64,000 bases of DNA from Lentisphaerota bacterium (GTDB taxonomy: Bacteria > Verrucomicrobiota > Lentisphaeria > Victivallales > Victivallaceae). Numbering within the stretch: the first letter of the stretch is position 1; every line of letters begins with the position of its first letter. The stretch covers positions 55,120 through 119,119 of the forward strand of contig SUVX01000002.1 of the NCBI GenBank assembly GCA_015061725.1. Direction: 5' to 3'. Of this stretch, positions 29,058 to 38,800 are shown piece after piece. The notes below the pieces were generated by a model. It ran no database searches, was not told the origin of the DNA, and saw nothing but the letters and a program-made list of their open reading frames with translations. The translations under genes and the position numbers were made by a program.

Positions 29058-29753
29058 TTACCAGGCCTGACCTTTTTTCTCAAAGTAAGCCGCGACGTTG
29101 GGAATGATCGGCTTGATCAGTTTTTTGATGGCAATGGCATACTCTTTGATTTCTGCCTGCGCATGATCGCTGTCACGCAGTTCAAGAAAATGCAGCAGAT
29201 TTGAAAGATCCACCGTTCCCCAGAAAGTCACCATCATGTTCTGAGGCAGAACTCCGCGCGCCTGCTCACGGCAGACACCCGATGCCAACAGTTTTTCGTA
29301 AAGTTCAAAGGACTTTTTGTTGTGTTCTGCAATGCTTTCACGCAGTTCAACAGGGTTGAAGTCCGGATCGCTGAAAGATGCCTGACGGTTGTTTTCAGAC
29401 TGACGGCGCAGTTCCGCCGGAGTATAAAACTCCATATCAATTTCAGTGTAGCGGCGGGAAATTTCGTTGTAGCTCCAGGTGCGGTGACGGTGCCACTGAC
29501 CGCGGATGAAAAGCGGACAATGCACACTGAATGTGAAAACCAGGTGTTCCAGCGGACTGGTGTGACGGTTGTCAATCAGATACTCCAGCAGACCGACATC
29601 ACGCGCATCCATTTCGCTTTTGAGTTTTCCGAAAGAAACCCGCGCGGCATTGACAATGGTTGTTTCACTGCCCAGATGATCGATCAATCCGACCCATCCC
29701 TGACCATTGAGAACTTTGACGTGATTTTCGGGCGGCACATTGAGATGTTCCAT
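29058..29753 (-). CDS. thyX: Flavin-dependent thymidylate synthase ThyX
   Basis: This 231-aa enzyme makes dTMP from dUMP with FAD and methylenetetrahydrofolate. The ThyX signature RHRxxSxNExSxRY is present as HRHRTWSYNEISRRY (about residue 88-102). HTSPLEHLVFTFSVHCP, AREQARGVLP-like CREQARGVLPQNM and DLSNLLHFLELRDSDHAQAEI complete the family pattern. CAGGAGC precedes the ATG. It is transcribed alone from its own promoter. No thyA is seen in this window. Confidence 0.95.
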   Translation of the reverse strand: MEHLNVPPENHVKVLNGQGWVGLIDHLGSETTIVNAARVSFGKLKSEMDARDVGLLEYLIDNRHTSPLEHLVFTFSVHCPLFIRGQWHRHRTWSYNEISRRYTEIDMEFYTPAELRRQSENNRQASFSDPDFNPVELRESIAEHNKKSFELYEKLLASGVCREQARGVLPQNMMVTFWGTVDLSNLLHFLELRDSDHAQAEIKEYAIAIKKLIKPIIPNVAAYFEKKGQAW

Positions 29754-29806
29754 GACAACTGCTCCTGTTATTGATTATATTGCAAAAAAAATACTGTTCA
29801 TGAGGG

Positions 29807-29835
29807 AATATATCACCCGATTGCAAAGAGTTCAA
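29807..29835 (-). promoter_or_regulatory. Promoter of thyX
   Basis: On the minus strand TTGAAC (29835-29830), a 17-bp spacer, TATATT (29812-29807). Confidence 0.55.
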
Positions 29836-29853
29836 GGGTGAAAAAATACTTTT

Positions 29854-30084
29854 TCAGTGTTTATGTCCGCAACAGCCCCCGGCACAGCCGCAGCCGCCCG
29901 CGGAGGGGCAGTCAAACTTTGCCGGACAACCTGATGTGCTTTTCGTCACAGCGGCAAAGCGGTTCAACGCTTTTTCAAGATCAACGGATCCGCACTCAGG
30001 ACACTTCGCTTCTGAATCAAAACGGCGCAAAAGCAATTCAAAATTTGCTCCGCACTTTTTACAGGTATAACGGAAAATAGGCAT
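29854..30084 (-). CDS. FmdB-family zinc ribbon protein
   Basis: This 76-aa protein begins MPIFRYTCKKCGANFELL and has CPECGS, giving the paired CxxC knuckles (YTCKKCG, KCPECGS) of the FmdB/CxxC_CxxC_SSSS family. The C-terminus is rich in Cys, Gly and His (GGCGCAGGCCGHKH), which may bind further metal. GGAGTG precedes the ATG. The family is widespread and often called a putative regulatory protein, but the role is unknown. It lies between thyX and the leuB-like gene with no clear operon partner. Confidence 0.85.
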   Translation of the reverse strand: MPIFRYTCKKCGANFELLLRRFDSEAKCPECGSVDLEKALNRFAAVTKSTSGCPAKFDCPSAGGCGCAGGCCGHKH

Positions 30085-30179
30085 AAAATCACTCCATGTT
30101 TAACTGATTCAACAGAAATATATCCCGAAACAGAGAATTTTTCAAAGCAATATTGATTTTTCACGGCAAAAAATTGGAT

Positions 30180-30208
30180 TTATCAACAAAAATGTGTTAC
30201 ATTATATA
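30180..30208 (+). promoter_or_regulatory. Possible promoter of the leuB-like operon
   Basis: TTATCA (30180-30185), a 17-bp spacer, TATATA (30203-30208). A palindrome TGCGCGCGCA with A/T flanks at 30229-30238 resembles the LacI-type operator found at 26942. Confidence 0.35.
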
Positions 30209-30278
30209 AACGCATTATTACTTTAAAGTGCGCGCGCAAAGCGTTACGCACAAAAATTTAACCTTTAAGGATTGGAAA

Positions 30279-31388
30279 ATGAGCAAAAATTACAAGATTG
30301 CAGTCATTCCGGGTGACGGTACCGGTCCGGAAGTTGTCGCTGAAGCTGTAAAAGTTTTGGATGCCGCCGGAAAAAAATTCGGTTTTTCTTCAGAAAAGAC
30401 CTACTTCAACTGGGGCGGTGAACACTATCTCACCACCGGAGAAATCCTGCCCGATGATGCTGCTGATCAGCTCCGTAAATTTGATGCCGTCCTGCTGGGC
30501 GCCATCGGCGATCCCAGAGTCAAACCCGGTCTGCTGGAAAAAGGTATCCTGCTCCGTCTGCGTTTTGAACTGGATCAGTACATCAATTTGCGTCCCATCA
30601 AACTTTATCCCGGCGTGGAAACCCCCATCGCCAACAAGGGACCCGAAGATATCAATTACGTCGTTGTCCGTGAAAACACCGGCGGTATCTACACCGGTAT
30701 CGGCGGCTCCGCCCAGACCGGAACCAAAGATGAAGTCGCCACTCAGGCAATGGTCTACACCTACAAACAGGTTGAACGCTGCCTGCGTTTCGCCTTTGAA
30801 ACCGCTAAAAAACGCCACTCCAAAGAGAACCCCTGGAAGGGTCTTTCCGCCGAAGATATCGCTGCCGGAAAAACTTCTCAGCTCACCCTCTGCGGTAAAA
30901 CCAACGTTCTGACCCACGTCTTCGGACTCTGGGAACGCGTTCTCAAAGAAATGGCTCCCGAATATCCCGAAGTCAAAACCGCTTACAGCCATGTTGACGC
31001 CATCACCATGTGGATGGTCAAGAACCCCGAATGGTTCGACGTCATCGTCACCTGCAACATCTTCGGAGATATCATCACCGACCTGGGCGCCATGACTCAG
31101 GGCGGCATGGGCATTGCCGCAGGCGGTAACATCAACCCCAACGGTGTCAGTATGTTTGAACCCATCGGCGGTTCTGCTCCCAAATATACCGGCATGGGTG
31201 TCATCAACCCGCTGGCTGCCGTCGGCGCCGCCGGAATGATGCTCGATTTCCTCGGTGAAAAAGAAGCCGCTGGTGCCATCGACCGCAGTATCGCTTTCAT
31301 CACCGGCAACAAGATGAAATCCCAGGCTGCTGGCAAAATGGGTTACTCCACCGGCGAAGTCGGAGATCTGGTCGTCGAAAACCTCTGA
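30279..31388 (+). CDS. leuB: 3-isopropylmalate dehydrogenase-like (beta-decarboxylating dehydrogenase)
   Basis: This 369-aa NAD-dependent enzyme has the beta-decarboxylating dehydrogenase pattern: [54 protein letters not shown], the catalytic Lys/Tyr region, and [20 protein letters not shown] with the metal-binding Asp residues. ATG 30279 (MSKNYK) follows AAGGATTGG. The sequence is closest in style to the leuB group that reads GAIGDPRV...; isocitrate, tartrate and D-malate dehydrogenases share the fold, so the leucine-pathway role is likely but not certain. No other leu gene is beside it. It heads a run of five closely spaced genes. Confidence 0.78.
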   Translation: MSKNYKIAVIPGDGTGPEVVAEAVKVLDAAGKKFGFSSEKTYFNWGGEHYLTTGEILPDDAADQLRKFDAVLLGAIGDPRVKPGLLEKGILLRLRFELDQYINLRPIKLYPGVETPIANKGPEDINYVVVRENTGGIYTGIGGSAQTGTKDEVATQAMVYTYKQVERCLRFAFETAKKRHSKENPWKGLSAEDIAAGKTSQLTLCGKTNVLTHVFGLWERVLKEMAPEYPEVKTAYSHVDAITMWMVKNPEWFDVIVTCNIFGDIITDLGAMTQGGMGIAAGGNINPNGVSMFEPIGGSAPKYTGMGVINPLAAVGAAGMMLDFLGEKEAAGAIDRSIAFITGNKMKSQAAGKMGYSTGEVGDLVVENL

Positions 31389-31394
31389 TAAGAA

Positions 31395-32156
31395 ATGGAA
31401 TCCGATTATACCATTTTCAGAGCGCCCGGTATGACGGGCAAAGTATTGAATACGGGGTCAAACTGTGTGTTTGATCCCGTTTCTTTGCTTGATATCCCCG
31501 AAAATCCGGCATACAACTGCAAAAAAGGCAGGCGTATTCTGGCGGGGCTCAACGGCACTTTTTTTGTTAAACGTTTCTCGCACAGAACATTTTTTGAATC
31601 GTTCCGTTATCTGTTCAAAACCTCCCGTCCCGACCGCTGTCTTAAAGCGGCATTAAAACTTGAAGCTGCCGGAATCGACACGCCGAAAGTGTTTGCCTCC
31701 CTCAGAAAACACCGGGGACTTCTGCCGGAGTTTGACTGTCTTATCACTGAGGATATCAGCAAAAAAGCCGTTTTTGCTGACAAAATGCCCCTGACACGCC
31801 AACTGATTGCCGATTTATGTGAACTTCTGGCAGCTCTTCACAAGGCGGGAATCTGTCACGGCGATACTAATTTGAGGAACATCTACCGCACAAACTCAGG
31901 TTCCTGGGGCGTGATCGATCTGGACGGCTGTGTTCTGTCTGACCGTCCTGTCGGCAGACGTGCAGGAATACATGAATTGTCACGTCTTGCAAGCTCTTTT
32001 CTCAAACTTATTCCCGTTCAAGGCATTGGCAGTGATCTTGACGGTGATATTCCCGGAATATTCGCTCAAGAATATAAAAAACACACCTCATTTGATGCCG
32101 ATTGTCCGTATTACCGCCGCCGCGTGGAATATCTCTCTCTGCGGAAAAGGAAATAA
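31395..32156 (+). CDS. WaaP/Kdo-kinase-like lipopolysaccharide kinase
   Basis: This 253-aa protein has a protein-kinase-like fold of the WaaP/InaA type: FFVKRFSHRTFFESFRYLFK (Lys for ATP), ALKLEAAGIDTPKVFA, LLAALHKAGICHGDTNLRNIY (catalytic loop, HGDxNxxN) and WGVIDLDGC (DxD metal site). Such enzymes phosphorylate heptose or Kdo in the lipopolysaccharide core on the cytoplasmic side, which implies a Gram-negative envelope. It begins 6 bp after the leuB-like gene and ends 2 bp before rnc. Confidence 0.78.
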   Translation: MESDYTIFRAPGMTGKVLNTGSNCVFDPVSLLDIPENPAYNCKKGRRILAGLNGTFFVKRFSHRTFFESFRYLFKTSRPDRCLKAALKLEAAGIDTPKVFASLRKHRGLLPEFDCLITEDISKKAVFADKMPLTRQLIADLCELLAALHKAGICHGDTNLRNIYRTNSGSWGVIDLDGCVLSDRPVGRRAGIHELSRLASSFLKLIPVQGIGSDLDGDIPGIFAQEYKKHTSFDADCPYYRRRVEYLSLRKRK

Positions 32157-32158
32157 TC

Positions 32159-32851
32159 ATGTTTGATCTCAAAAATTTTCAAAACTTTCTCAAGACAATG
32201 CCCCGGCAGGAACTGCTCAAAGAAGCATTCACCCACCGGACCTATGCCGTTGAACACAATCTTAACTATGACAATCAACGTCTGGAATTTCTCGGAGATG
32301 CCGTCGTTGATACGATTTTAAGTGAATATATTTTTCTGCTTTACGCCGATCTGCCCGAAGGAGATTTAACCAAACTGCGTTCTGCTCTGGTCTGTGAAGG
32401 TGCTCTGGCTCAACTTGCCCGGAGAATCAATCTGGCAGAAGATCTGCGCATCGGACACGGAGAAAATGAATCCGGCGGTGCTTTCCGCGATTCCACTCTT
32501 GCCGATCTTTTTGAAGCGGTATTCGGCGCGATTTACCTTGCCTGCGGTATGGAAATCTGCCGCAAATGGCTGATTGAACTTTTTGCAGAAGAGTTCCCCG
32601 ATCCCCGGCAAATGCTGGTCAAAGTCAATCCCAAAGGCAAACTTCAGGAACTTTCTCAGCACTTCTGGAACCGCACCCCCTCGTATCGGGTCTTTTCACA
32701 ATCAGGGCCTCAACATGATCCGTTTTACGAAGTTGAAGTTCTCCTCATGCAATGGGTGGCGCGCGGTTCAGGAAAAAACCGCAAAGCCGCTGAGGGCGAT
32801 GCCGCACGGAATCTTTACAACTTTCTGCATAAAAAAGGAATCCGATTCTGA
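32159..32851 (+). CDS. rnc: Ribonuclease III
   Basis: This 230-aa double-strand-specific RNase matures rRNA and processes mRNA. The catalytic signature NQRLEFLGDAVVDTILSEY (about residues 39-57) and the second acidic cluster LADLFEAVFGAIYLACG (about 113-130) are present, followed by a dsRNA-binding domain (KGKLQELSQHFW... RGSGKNRKAAEGDAARN). ATG 32159 lies 2 bp after the kinase stop. Its TGA shares a base with the next ATG (32851), so it is coupled to the alcohol dehydrogenase gene. Confidence 0.95.
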   Translation: MFDLKNFQNFLKTMPRQELLKEAFTHRTYAVEHNLNYDNQRLEFLGDAVVDTILSEYIFLLYADLPEGDLTKLRSALVCEGALAQLARRINLAEDLRIGHGENESGGAFRDSTLADLFEAVFGAIYLACGMEICRKWLIELFAEEFPDPRQMLVKVNPKGKLQELSQHFWNRTPSYRVFSQSGPQHDPFYEVEVLLMQWVARGSGKNRKAAEGDAARNLYNFLHKKGIRF

Positions 32852-33951
32852 TGAATTTTGAAATCAATTTACCGGAAAAAATCCACTTTGCCCGCCAATG
32901 CCGCTTTACTCTCCCCGGCATTCTGCCCGCAGGAAACTTGCTGTTCATCTGCGGAAAGCATGCAAAAAAGCGGATTCAGGAAGAAATGCTCCCCCTTCTT
33001 GCTGACCGCAAAGTCATCATCTCCACCGGCGTTTCAGGAGAACCGCTTTTAAGTGAAGTGGAAGAAGTCCTTTCCCTTGCCCGCAAAGAAAATATCTCCG
33101 CCGTCATCGGCTGGGGCGGCGGCAGCGCCATGGACGGCGCAAAAGCCGTTGCCGCACTTCTGCATGAGTCCGGTTCCGTTGCCGATTATTTTTACGGTAA
33201 ACTTTCTGCCGGAGAAAGAAAAGTCTTCTTTGCCGCGCTGCCGACCACCGCAGGTACGGGGGCGGAGGTAACCGCCAATGCCGTTTTAACTGACAGTTCC
33301 AACGGCATCAAACAATCTTTGAGAACGCCGGGCATGGCTCCGGATGCGGCACTGGTTGACCCTGAACTGGTGGAAGAGTGTCCTTTTTCCGTCATGGCGG
33401 CAAGCGGATTTGATGCCTTGACTCAGGCAATAGAGGGATTTATTTCACGCAAAGCGACCACGCTTACCAAAAGTTTTGCCCGCAGTGCCGCACGGGATAT
33501 TTTTCTCAATCTTGAAGCAGCCTGCAACCATGAAATGCAGGCTGTTGATGCCGTCACACAAGGCAGTCTCAATGCCGGTATCGGTTTATCGAAGTCCGGA
33601 TTGGGCGCCGTTCACGGTATCGGACATCCGCTGGGCAGTCTGCTCCATATCCCGCACGGCGTCTGCTGCGGCACACTTCTGGTTGAAGTCCTGCGTTTCA
33701 ATGCGCCTGTTGTCCAAACAGAGTTGGACGAACTTGCCCACTGCTGCGGAGAAGTCAACGGCAACGCCCTGATTGAAAAAATCGCAGATTTGCGGCAGAA
33801 ACTGGGCGTTCCCGCCGATTTCAAACAATATCATCTTGAAAGAAAACACTTTGATTTCATCGTCAGAAACTGCCGTTCCGGAAGCATGAAAAGCAATCCC
33901 CGGGATATGTCCGACGGAGAAGTCATACAACTTCTGGAGAAAATGCTGTGA
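32851..33951 (+). CDS. Iron-containing alcohol dehydrogenase
   Basis: This 366-aa group III alcohol dehydrogenase has the NAD-binding GWGGGSAMDGAKAVA, PTTAGTGAEVTANAVLTD, the Asp metal ligand region ALTQAIEGF and the His-rich metal site GAVHGIGHPLGSLLHIPHG. It is cytoplasmic. The start overlaps the rnc stop by one base and its stop overlaps the next GTG start, so this is one translationally coupled unit. Its substrate is unknown; the PfkB kinase downstream suggests a sugar or polyol pathway (inference). Confidence 0.88.
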   Translation: MNFEINLPEKIHFARQCRFTLPGILPAGNLLFICGKHAKKRIQEEMLPLLADRKVIISTGVSGEPLLSEVEEVLSLARKENISAVIGWGGGSAMDGAKAVAALLHESGSVADYFYGKLSAGERKVFFAALPTTAGTGAEVTANAVLTDSSNGIKQSLRTPGMAPDAALVDPELVEECPFSVMAASGFDALTQAIEGFISRKATTLTKSFARSAARDIFLNLEAACNHEMQAVDAVTQGSLNAGIGLSKSGLGAVHGIGHPLGSLLHIPHGVCCGTLLVEVLRFNAPVVQTELDELAHCCGEVNGNALIEKIADLRQKLGVPADFKQYHLERKHFDFIVRNCRSGSMKSNPRDMSDGEVIQLLEKML

Positions 33952-34877
33952 AAAAAATCACCGCTGCAGGATTCAATCCCGCCCGTCAGAAAGTCATCAC
34001 CTTTGAAAAAATCAATCCCGGCAAAGTCAACCGTGCGTTGAGTCTTGAAGAATTCCCCTCCGGCAAAGGTATCAACTTCTGCCGCGCTGCAGGTTGTTAC
34101 GGCAAAGCTGATACTTTTCTGATTCAGTTCTGCGGTGGCGACAACGGTCTTTATGTCAACGAACAGCTGAAAAAAGAGGACATCAACTTTTATTCGGTTC
34201 AGACAGAGGCACCGACCCGCTGCTGCAATACCTGCATTTCACTTGCCTCAAATGAAGTCACGGAATTGATTGAACCCTCTTATTCTGCCACGGCAAAAGA
34301 GGTTGAAGAATACATCTTCCGCTACACGGAATCACTCAAAAACTCTTCAGCGGCGGTCTTCTGCGGTACTCTTCCCACAGGCACAGACAATACCCTTTAC
34401 GCAAAACTTGCAAAATCAACCGCTGAGGCAGAACTCCCCCTGCTGGTGGATGCCTGGCGCGATGTGGATGATATCTTTTCTTCAGGAGCGGAAATTGTGC
34501 TTAAAATCAACCGCGAAGAACTATCTGCCCTGACAGAAAAAGAAAGTGTCATCGAAGGATTGCAGTATTTGAAATCCCGCTGGGGAATCTGTAAAGCCGC
34601 CATTACAGACGGTCCTGATAAAGCCTATGCGTTTGACGGCAATACCATCATGGAATACACCCTTCCCCGTTTGGAAAAAGTCGTCAACCCCATCGGTTGC
34701 GGAGATACTGCCAGCGCAGTTCTGTTGAGTGAAACCGTCAACGGCAACGACCTTTTTTCAGCGTTCCGCTGTGCGCTCGGCGCCGCAAGTGCCAACTGTC
34801 TGACAAGTCTCTGCGGCAGTTTTCTGCCTCAGGATGCAGAAACTCTTTCCGCAAAAATTTTAATGACGGCAATATAA
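33948..34877 (+). CDS. PfkB-family carbohydrate kinase (1-phosphofructokinase-like)
   Basis: This 309-aa kinase starts with GTG overlapping the previous stop (GTGA). The first PfkB signature is FPSGKGINFCRAAGCYG and the second is NPIGCGDTASAVLL, where GCGD replaces the usual GAGD and keeps the catalytic Asp. KINPGKVNRALSLEEF is typical of the 1-phosphofructokinase/tagatose-6-phosphate kinase branch. It probably phosphorylates a sugar phosphate in the cytoplasm. It is the last gene of the leuB-like/rnc run and is followed by a strong terminator. Confidence 0.85.
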   Translation: MKKITAAGFNPARQKVITFEKINPGKVNRALSLEEFPSGKGINFCRAAGCYGKADTFLIQFCGGDNGLYVNEQLKKEDINFYSVQTEAPTRCCNTCISLASNEVTELIEPSYSATAKEVEEYIFRYTESLKNSSAAVFCGTLPTGTDNTLYAKLAKSTAEAELPLLVDAWRDVDDIFSSGAEIVLKINREELSALTEKESVIEGLQYLKSRWGICKAAITDGPDKAYAFDGNTIMEYTLPRLEKVVNPIGCGDTASAVLLSETVNGNDLFSAFRCALGAASANCLTSLCGSFLPQDAETLSAKILMTAI

Positions 34878-34893
34878 CAGCACAAAAAATATG

Positions 34894-34935
34894 CGGGCTG
34901 CTGCAAAAACATCTTTTTTTGCAGCAGCCCGTTTT
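34894..34935. terminator. Bidirectional terminator
   Basis: A 16-bp perfect stem (CGGGCTGCTGCAAAAA with its complement at 34916-34931) followed by TTTT; it separates the converging PfkB and DUF4886 genes. Confidence 0.85.
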
Positions 34936-34949
34936 CTACCGTCAAAGCG

Positions 34950-35846
34950 TTACTTTTTAAACGTATCTGATTTCAATGCCTTATCGGCACACTGACGCAA
35001 AAAGGCGGCATCAGCGGGAGATAATTTGCCGTCGTACTTGATTTCAAGAGGAGATTTTTTGAAAACAAAGCCGTACCAGACGCAGGCTTGAAGATACCTG
35101 CCGCGGCTGTTGAGGTGGTTTGGATCACAGGAAAGTGCCGTTTTTCCGGTTTTCTTATTCTTTCTCCAAACCCATCCCACACAGAAGGAACCTTTTTCAA
35201 CAGGATTCACACCCTCTTTGAAAGCTTTACGGGCGGCGGGAGTCATGGGAACAAAAGTTTCTTTCTGTTCAGCACGGGCGATTTTGACAGCGATTCCGGT
35301 GGGGATCACATCAAAACCGAATTTTTTTGCCGCCTCTTTGTAATTAGCTTCAATGCCGTCATCCATCTTTTTCTGATCGACTTTTTTGCTCTGATAAAGC
35401 CGGGAATCAGTACGGTAACTCCAAGTCTGCTGAAAGACGATCCGCGATTTCGGCGCATATTTTTTCACATAGGCAACCAGTTTATCAAGTTCAGGATAAA
35501 AACTGCCTTTAACATAGCTCCGGGAACTGACCTGTTGAATGGAAATGATATCCCATTTTTCAGAAGCAAGAACTTCGCGCAGTTTGGCTTTCTTTTTTCC
35601 GATACGATAGTATTTTTTAGCGGCATCGGCTTCTTCTTCAGTCACATATTTCCAGTGGCGCTGAATGGAGCAGCCGCCGTGATTGGCAAAAACAAGTTTC
35701 AGATTATCGCCCTGTGCCTTGGCAATTTTTGGGAAATGCTCTTGCAAACTCCAGGTAAAACTGTTGCCGATGGTCAAAACTTTCATTTCTGCGGCACTCA
35801 GAACTGCAACGGCAGAAATAACAACTGCTGAAAAAAACTTTTTCAT
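34950..35846 (-). CDS. Secreted DUF4886/SGNH-like protein
   Basis: This 298-aa exported protein has a signal peptide (MKKFFSAVVISAVAVLSAA) followed by MKVLTIGNSFTWSLQEHFP, an SGNH-hydrolase-like block I (GNSFT), then ANHGGCS, WDIISIQQVS and, near the C-terminus, DPNHLNSRGRYLQA, where Asp and His would complete the triad. This is the DUF4886 pattern, related to carbohydrate esterases. GGGAGACAT precedes the ATG. It lies 41 bp downstream of the large AIDA/RTX gene on the same strand but may be separate. Confidence 0.75.
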   Translation of the reverse strand: MKKFFSAVVISAVAVLSAAEMKVLTIGNSFTWSLQEHFPKIAKAQGDNLKLVFANHGGCSIQRHWKYVTEEEADAAKKYYRIGKKKAKLREVLASEKWDIISIQQVSSRSYVKGSFYPELDKLVAYVKKYAPKSRIVFQQTWSYRTDSRLYQSKKVDQKKMDDGIEANYKEAAKKFGFDVIPTGIAVKIARAEQKETFVPMTPAARKAFKEGVNPVEKGSFCVGWVWRKNKKTGKTALSCDPNHLNSRGRYLQACVWYGFVFKKSPLEIKYDGKLSPADAAFLRQCADKALKSDTFKK

Positions 35847-35887
35847 TTTTATGTCTCCCTATTTTTTTACTGAACTCAAAATAATTT

Positions 35888-38800
35888 TCATGCCAGCATA
35901 CCTTTGTTTTTATCCTCAAAAATCTTTTCACTGGCAGCGGGAGAAAATACGCCTTCAGGCAGAGAGGAATCTGCCTCAAAGACCAGAGAAACTTTGGCAT
36001 CACCGAAAATTTGAATGGAGTTGTTTCCACTGGTGTAGATCCGGTTTTCGGCATCCCAGTTGTCAAGCGAACCGTTTTCAATAACGAGGGTGATTTCTCC
36101 GTCATCAAGCTGTTCAACTTCATCACGTCCCCAGTTGGTACCGAAACAGAAAATATCTTTTCCGCCGCCGCCGTGGAGCCGGTCATGTCCGCTGCCGCCT
36201 GAAATGATATCATTGCCGCAGCCGCCGATGATGCGGTCATTTCCGGCATCGCCGGAGATAATGGCTTTCTGCTTGTTCGCCCAGATGACATCGTGTCCGA
36301 GTCCGCCGTAAATTTTGATGGAGTCTCCGGCAAAATCATATCTCTGACTGGTCAGGTCGATGATATCGTTTCCGTTTCCGGCACGGATCTCATTGATCTG
36401 AGTCAATCTTGCTTCGTTTCCGAAAGCGGAGAAAATATCATCAAGGAACAGGGCATCTCCATTGCGGTCATCTGTCAGAAGAAGAACATTACTGTCAGTG
36501 GAACCTCCGAAAACATCGGTCAATCTGTTTTTTCCGTCAAGCAGAACACGTTCAGAAGTTCCCTGCCAAATTCCACCAACGCCCAGGTGTCCGGCGGCAT
36601 GACGCTTATCCCACACGCCGTCAGCACGGGCAAAGAACACATCCATATTGCCGTCAGCGTCAGAAACAAATTTCTGCGGTCCGGCTGAATCTTTTCCGGA
36701 AACACTTGCTTCATCAGACCAGTATCCGCCGTCAGCGGAAACACGCCAAGAATAGGAACCAACAGGCAAGCCCAGAATATCAACGCTGTTGCCGTCGGTT
36801 TTCAGAGAAAGCACACCGCTGCCGGAAGAATATTCCACAAAATATTCTGCTCCGCCGACATTATTCCACTGAATGATGTCAGCAGAACCCTGCAAGGTAA
36901 ACTCAGGAGCAGGAGAAACTGTAAAACTCTGCACGGCTGACCAATCAGAAAAATTCCCCGCGTTATCAACAGCCTGTATCTGATAATACCAGGTGCCGAC
37001 AGTCAATGACTGCAGACTGATGCTGCTTGCGGAAACAAACTGTCCGGCTCCTTCAGGAAATTCAGATGTGCTGTAACGGACCCGGTATCCCCGCAAACCG
37101 GCACATCCGTTATCAACGGAATCTGCCCAGTCGATCTCCGCCGTTGTTCCTTTGACATCAACAGAAGATGTTTCCGGTTGGTCCGGCGCTTCTCTGTCAA
37201 TATTGCTGACTTCAAAACAGGTCACTTCTGAGACATTGTCAAAGGAATCAAGCGCACGGAAATAAACTTTTCCGTTTTCAGTGAACTTGATGCCTCCGGA
37301 ATAAGTGTGCCAGACTTGCTCATCAAAACTGTACTCGCGCAAAACAGTATCCTGAGAAAATGCGGCTGTCACCATAACCGCGTTGCGGGTTATTTTTCTG
37401 ATATCGGCAGAGGCAACAGGCGCATCCGGCGGAGTGGTATCCGTTTCGGTAATGGAAAGATAAAGTTTGTCATCTGTTTCAAGCAGGCTGTAATCGCTGT
37501 TGTTGCCGCGCCAGCCTTTGCCGTTGACAGTAAGATTTGCCCAGATGACAGAACCGTCTCCGATTGAAATCGTTTTATTGAACGCTCCGACGCCGTCAGC
37601 AAGTTTGTAACTGCCGTAAGAAATATCCGCAGAAACGGTGATGGTAAAAGAACAGCCGCCGGAAATATTGTAAATATTGGTCATTAAAAAGTCATCTTCA
37701 ACCGTCCGCCCGGTCAGAGAGAAATCAATAACGGCTCCCGTTCCGGCAGAAACTGCGGCATTTTCATCAATGAATAAAGAGCCGTAATGCGCTCCGCCGC
37801 TACTGACAGCAAGAGTTCCACCGGAAGAAACAACGGTATTGTATCCTTTGCCCCCTGAAAAAATGACCGCATTTCCCGCTGAACCGACAACGGTATTACT
37901 GACAGTTCCGCCGGTATTTTCAAGAGAACCGTAAACAAGAGTGTTTTCTGCGCTTCCGGCGTCAAAGACATTGACGATACCGCCGGAATTGACCGTTGCA
38001 GACTGAACACTTCCGCGGACGTTGACTTTTCCACCGGAGTTGACCGATGTTAAATCGGCTGTTCCACCTTTTTCAACATTGACGATACCGCCGGAGTTGA
38101 CAACAGTATTGGCAACTGTTCCATCGGCATAAACATTCAGTTGTCCGGACTCTGCAACAGTATTGCTGGCTGCGGTACCGGCTCCCACATTGAGATATCC
38201 GCCGTTTTCAACGGCATAACCGTTTAAAACCCCATCCTGTATTGCAACAGAAGAACCGTTGCGGACACCCTGAAAAACAGTATTTTCAGCAAGGTCAAGT
38301 CCGATAACCGCACCGGAAGATATTTCAAGATTTCCGGTAGCTGCGCCGGAAGAAACGATCAGTTGAGCGCCGGAAGAAACGACTGCGCCATTGAGGACCC
38401 CGCCGTTCAAAACATCCATTTTTCCACCGGAATTCAACGTTGCAGAAGAAACAACGCCGCCGTTCAAAACATCCATTTTTCCACCGGAATTCAACGTTGC
38501 AGAAGAAACAACGCCGCCGTTCAACACCGCAGTACCGCCGCTGTTGAGAGCAACCGATGTCACAACGCCGCCGGAAACGGTCATTTTTCCGCCGGAATTG
38601 ATAACTGTATTATCAGCTTCTCCGCCGGAAACGGTCATTTTTCCGCCGGAATAGACAACTGTACCGTTCACGATACCATTGGCAAGGATATGCAAGCTGC
38701 CGCCCGAAAGAACAGTACTTTCCATGAATCCGTTATCGGCAACGGCAGTACCTCCGGCATAAATGCCGGTGTTTTTTGCTGACCCGCTGCCGGAAACAGC

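Noticed and set aside
28358..29070. Several overlapping open frames across 28358-29070 (products with SDRSDWSDRSD or SLISLISL repeats)
   Set aside because: All six frames are open because the repeat has few stop codons and a 9-bp period keeps frame; no ribosome-binding site, and the three copies do not conserve one reading frame. Treated as a repeat.
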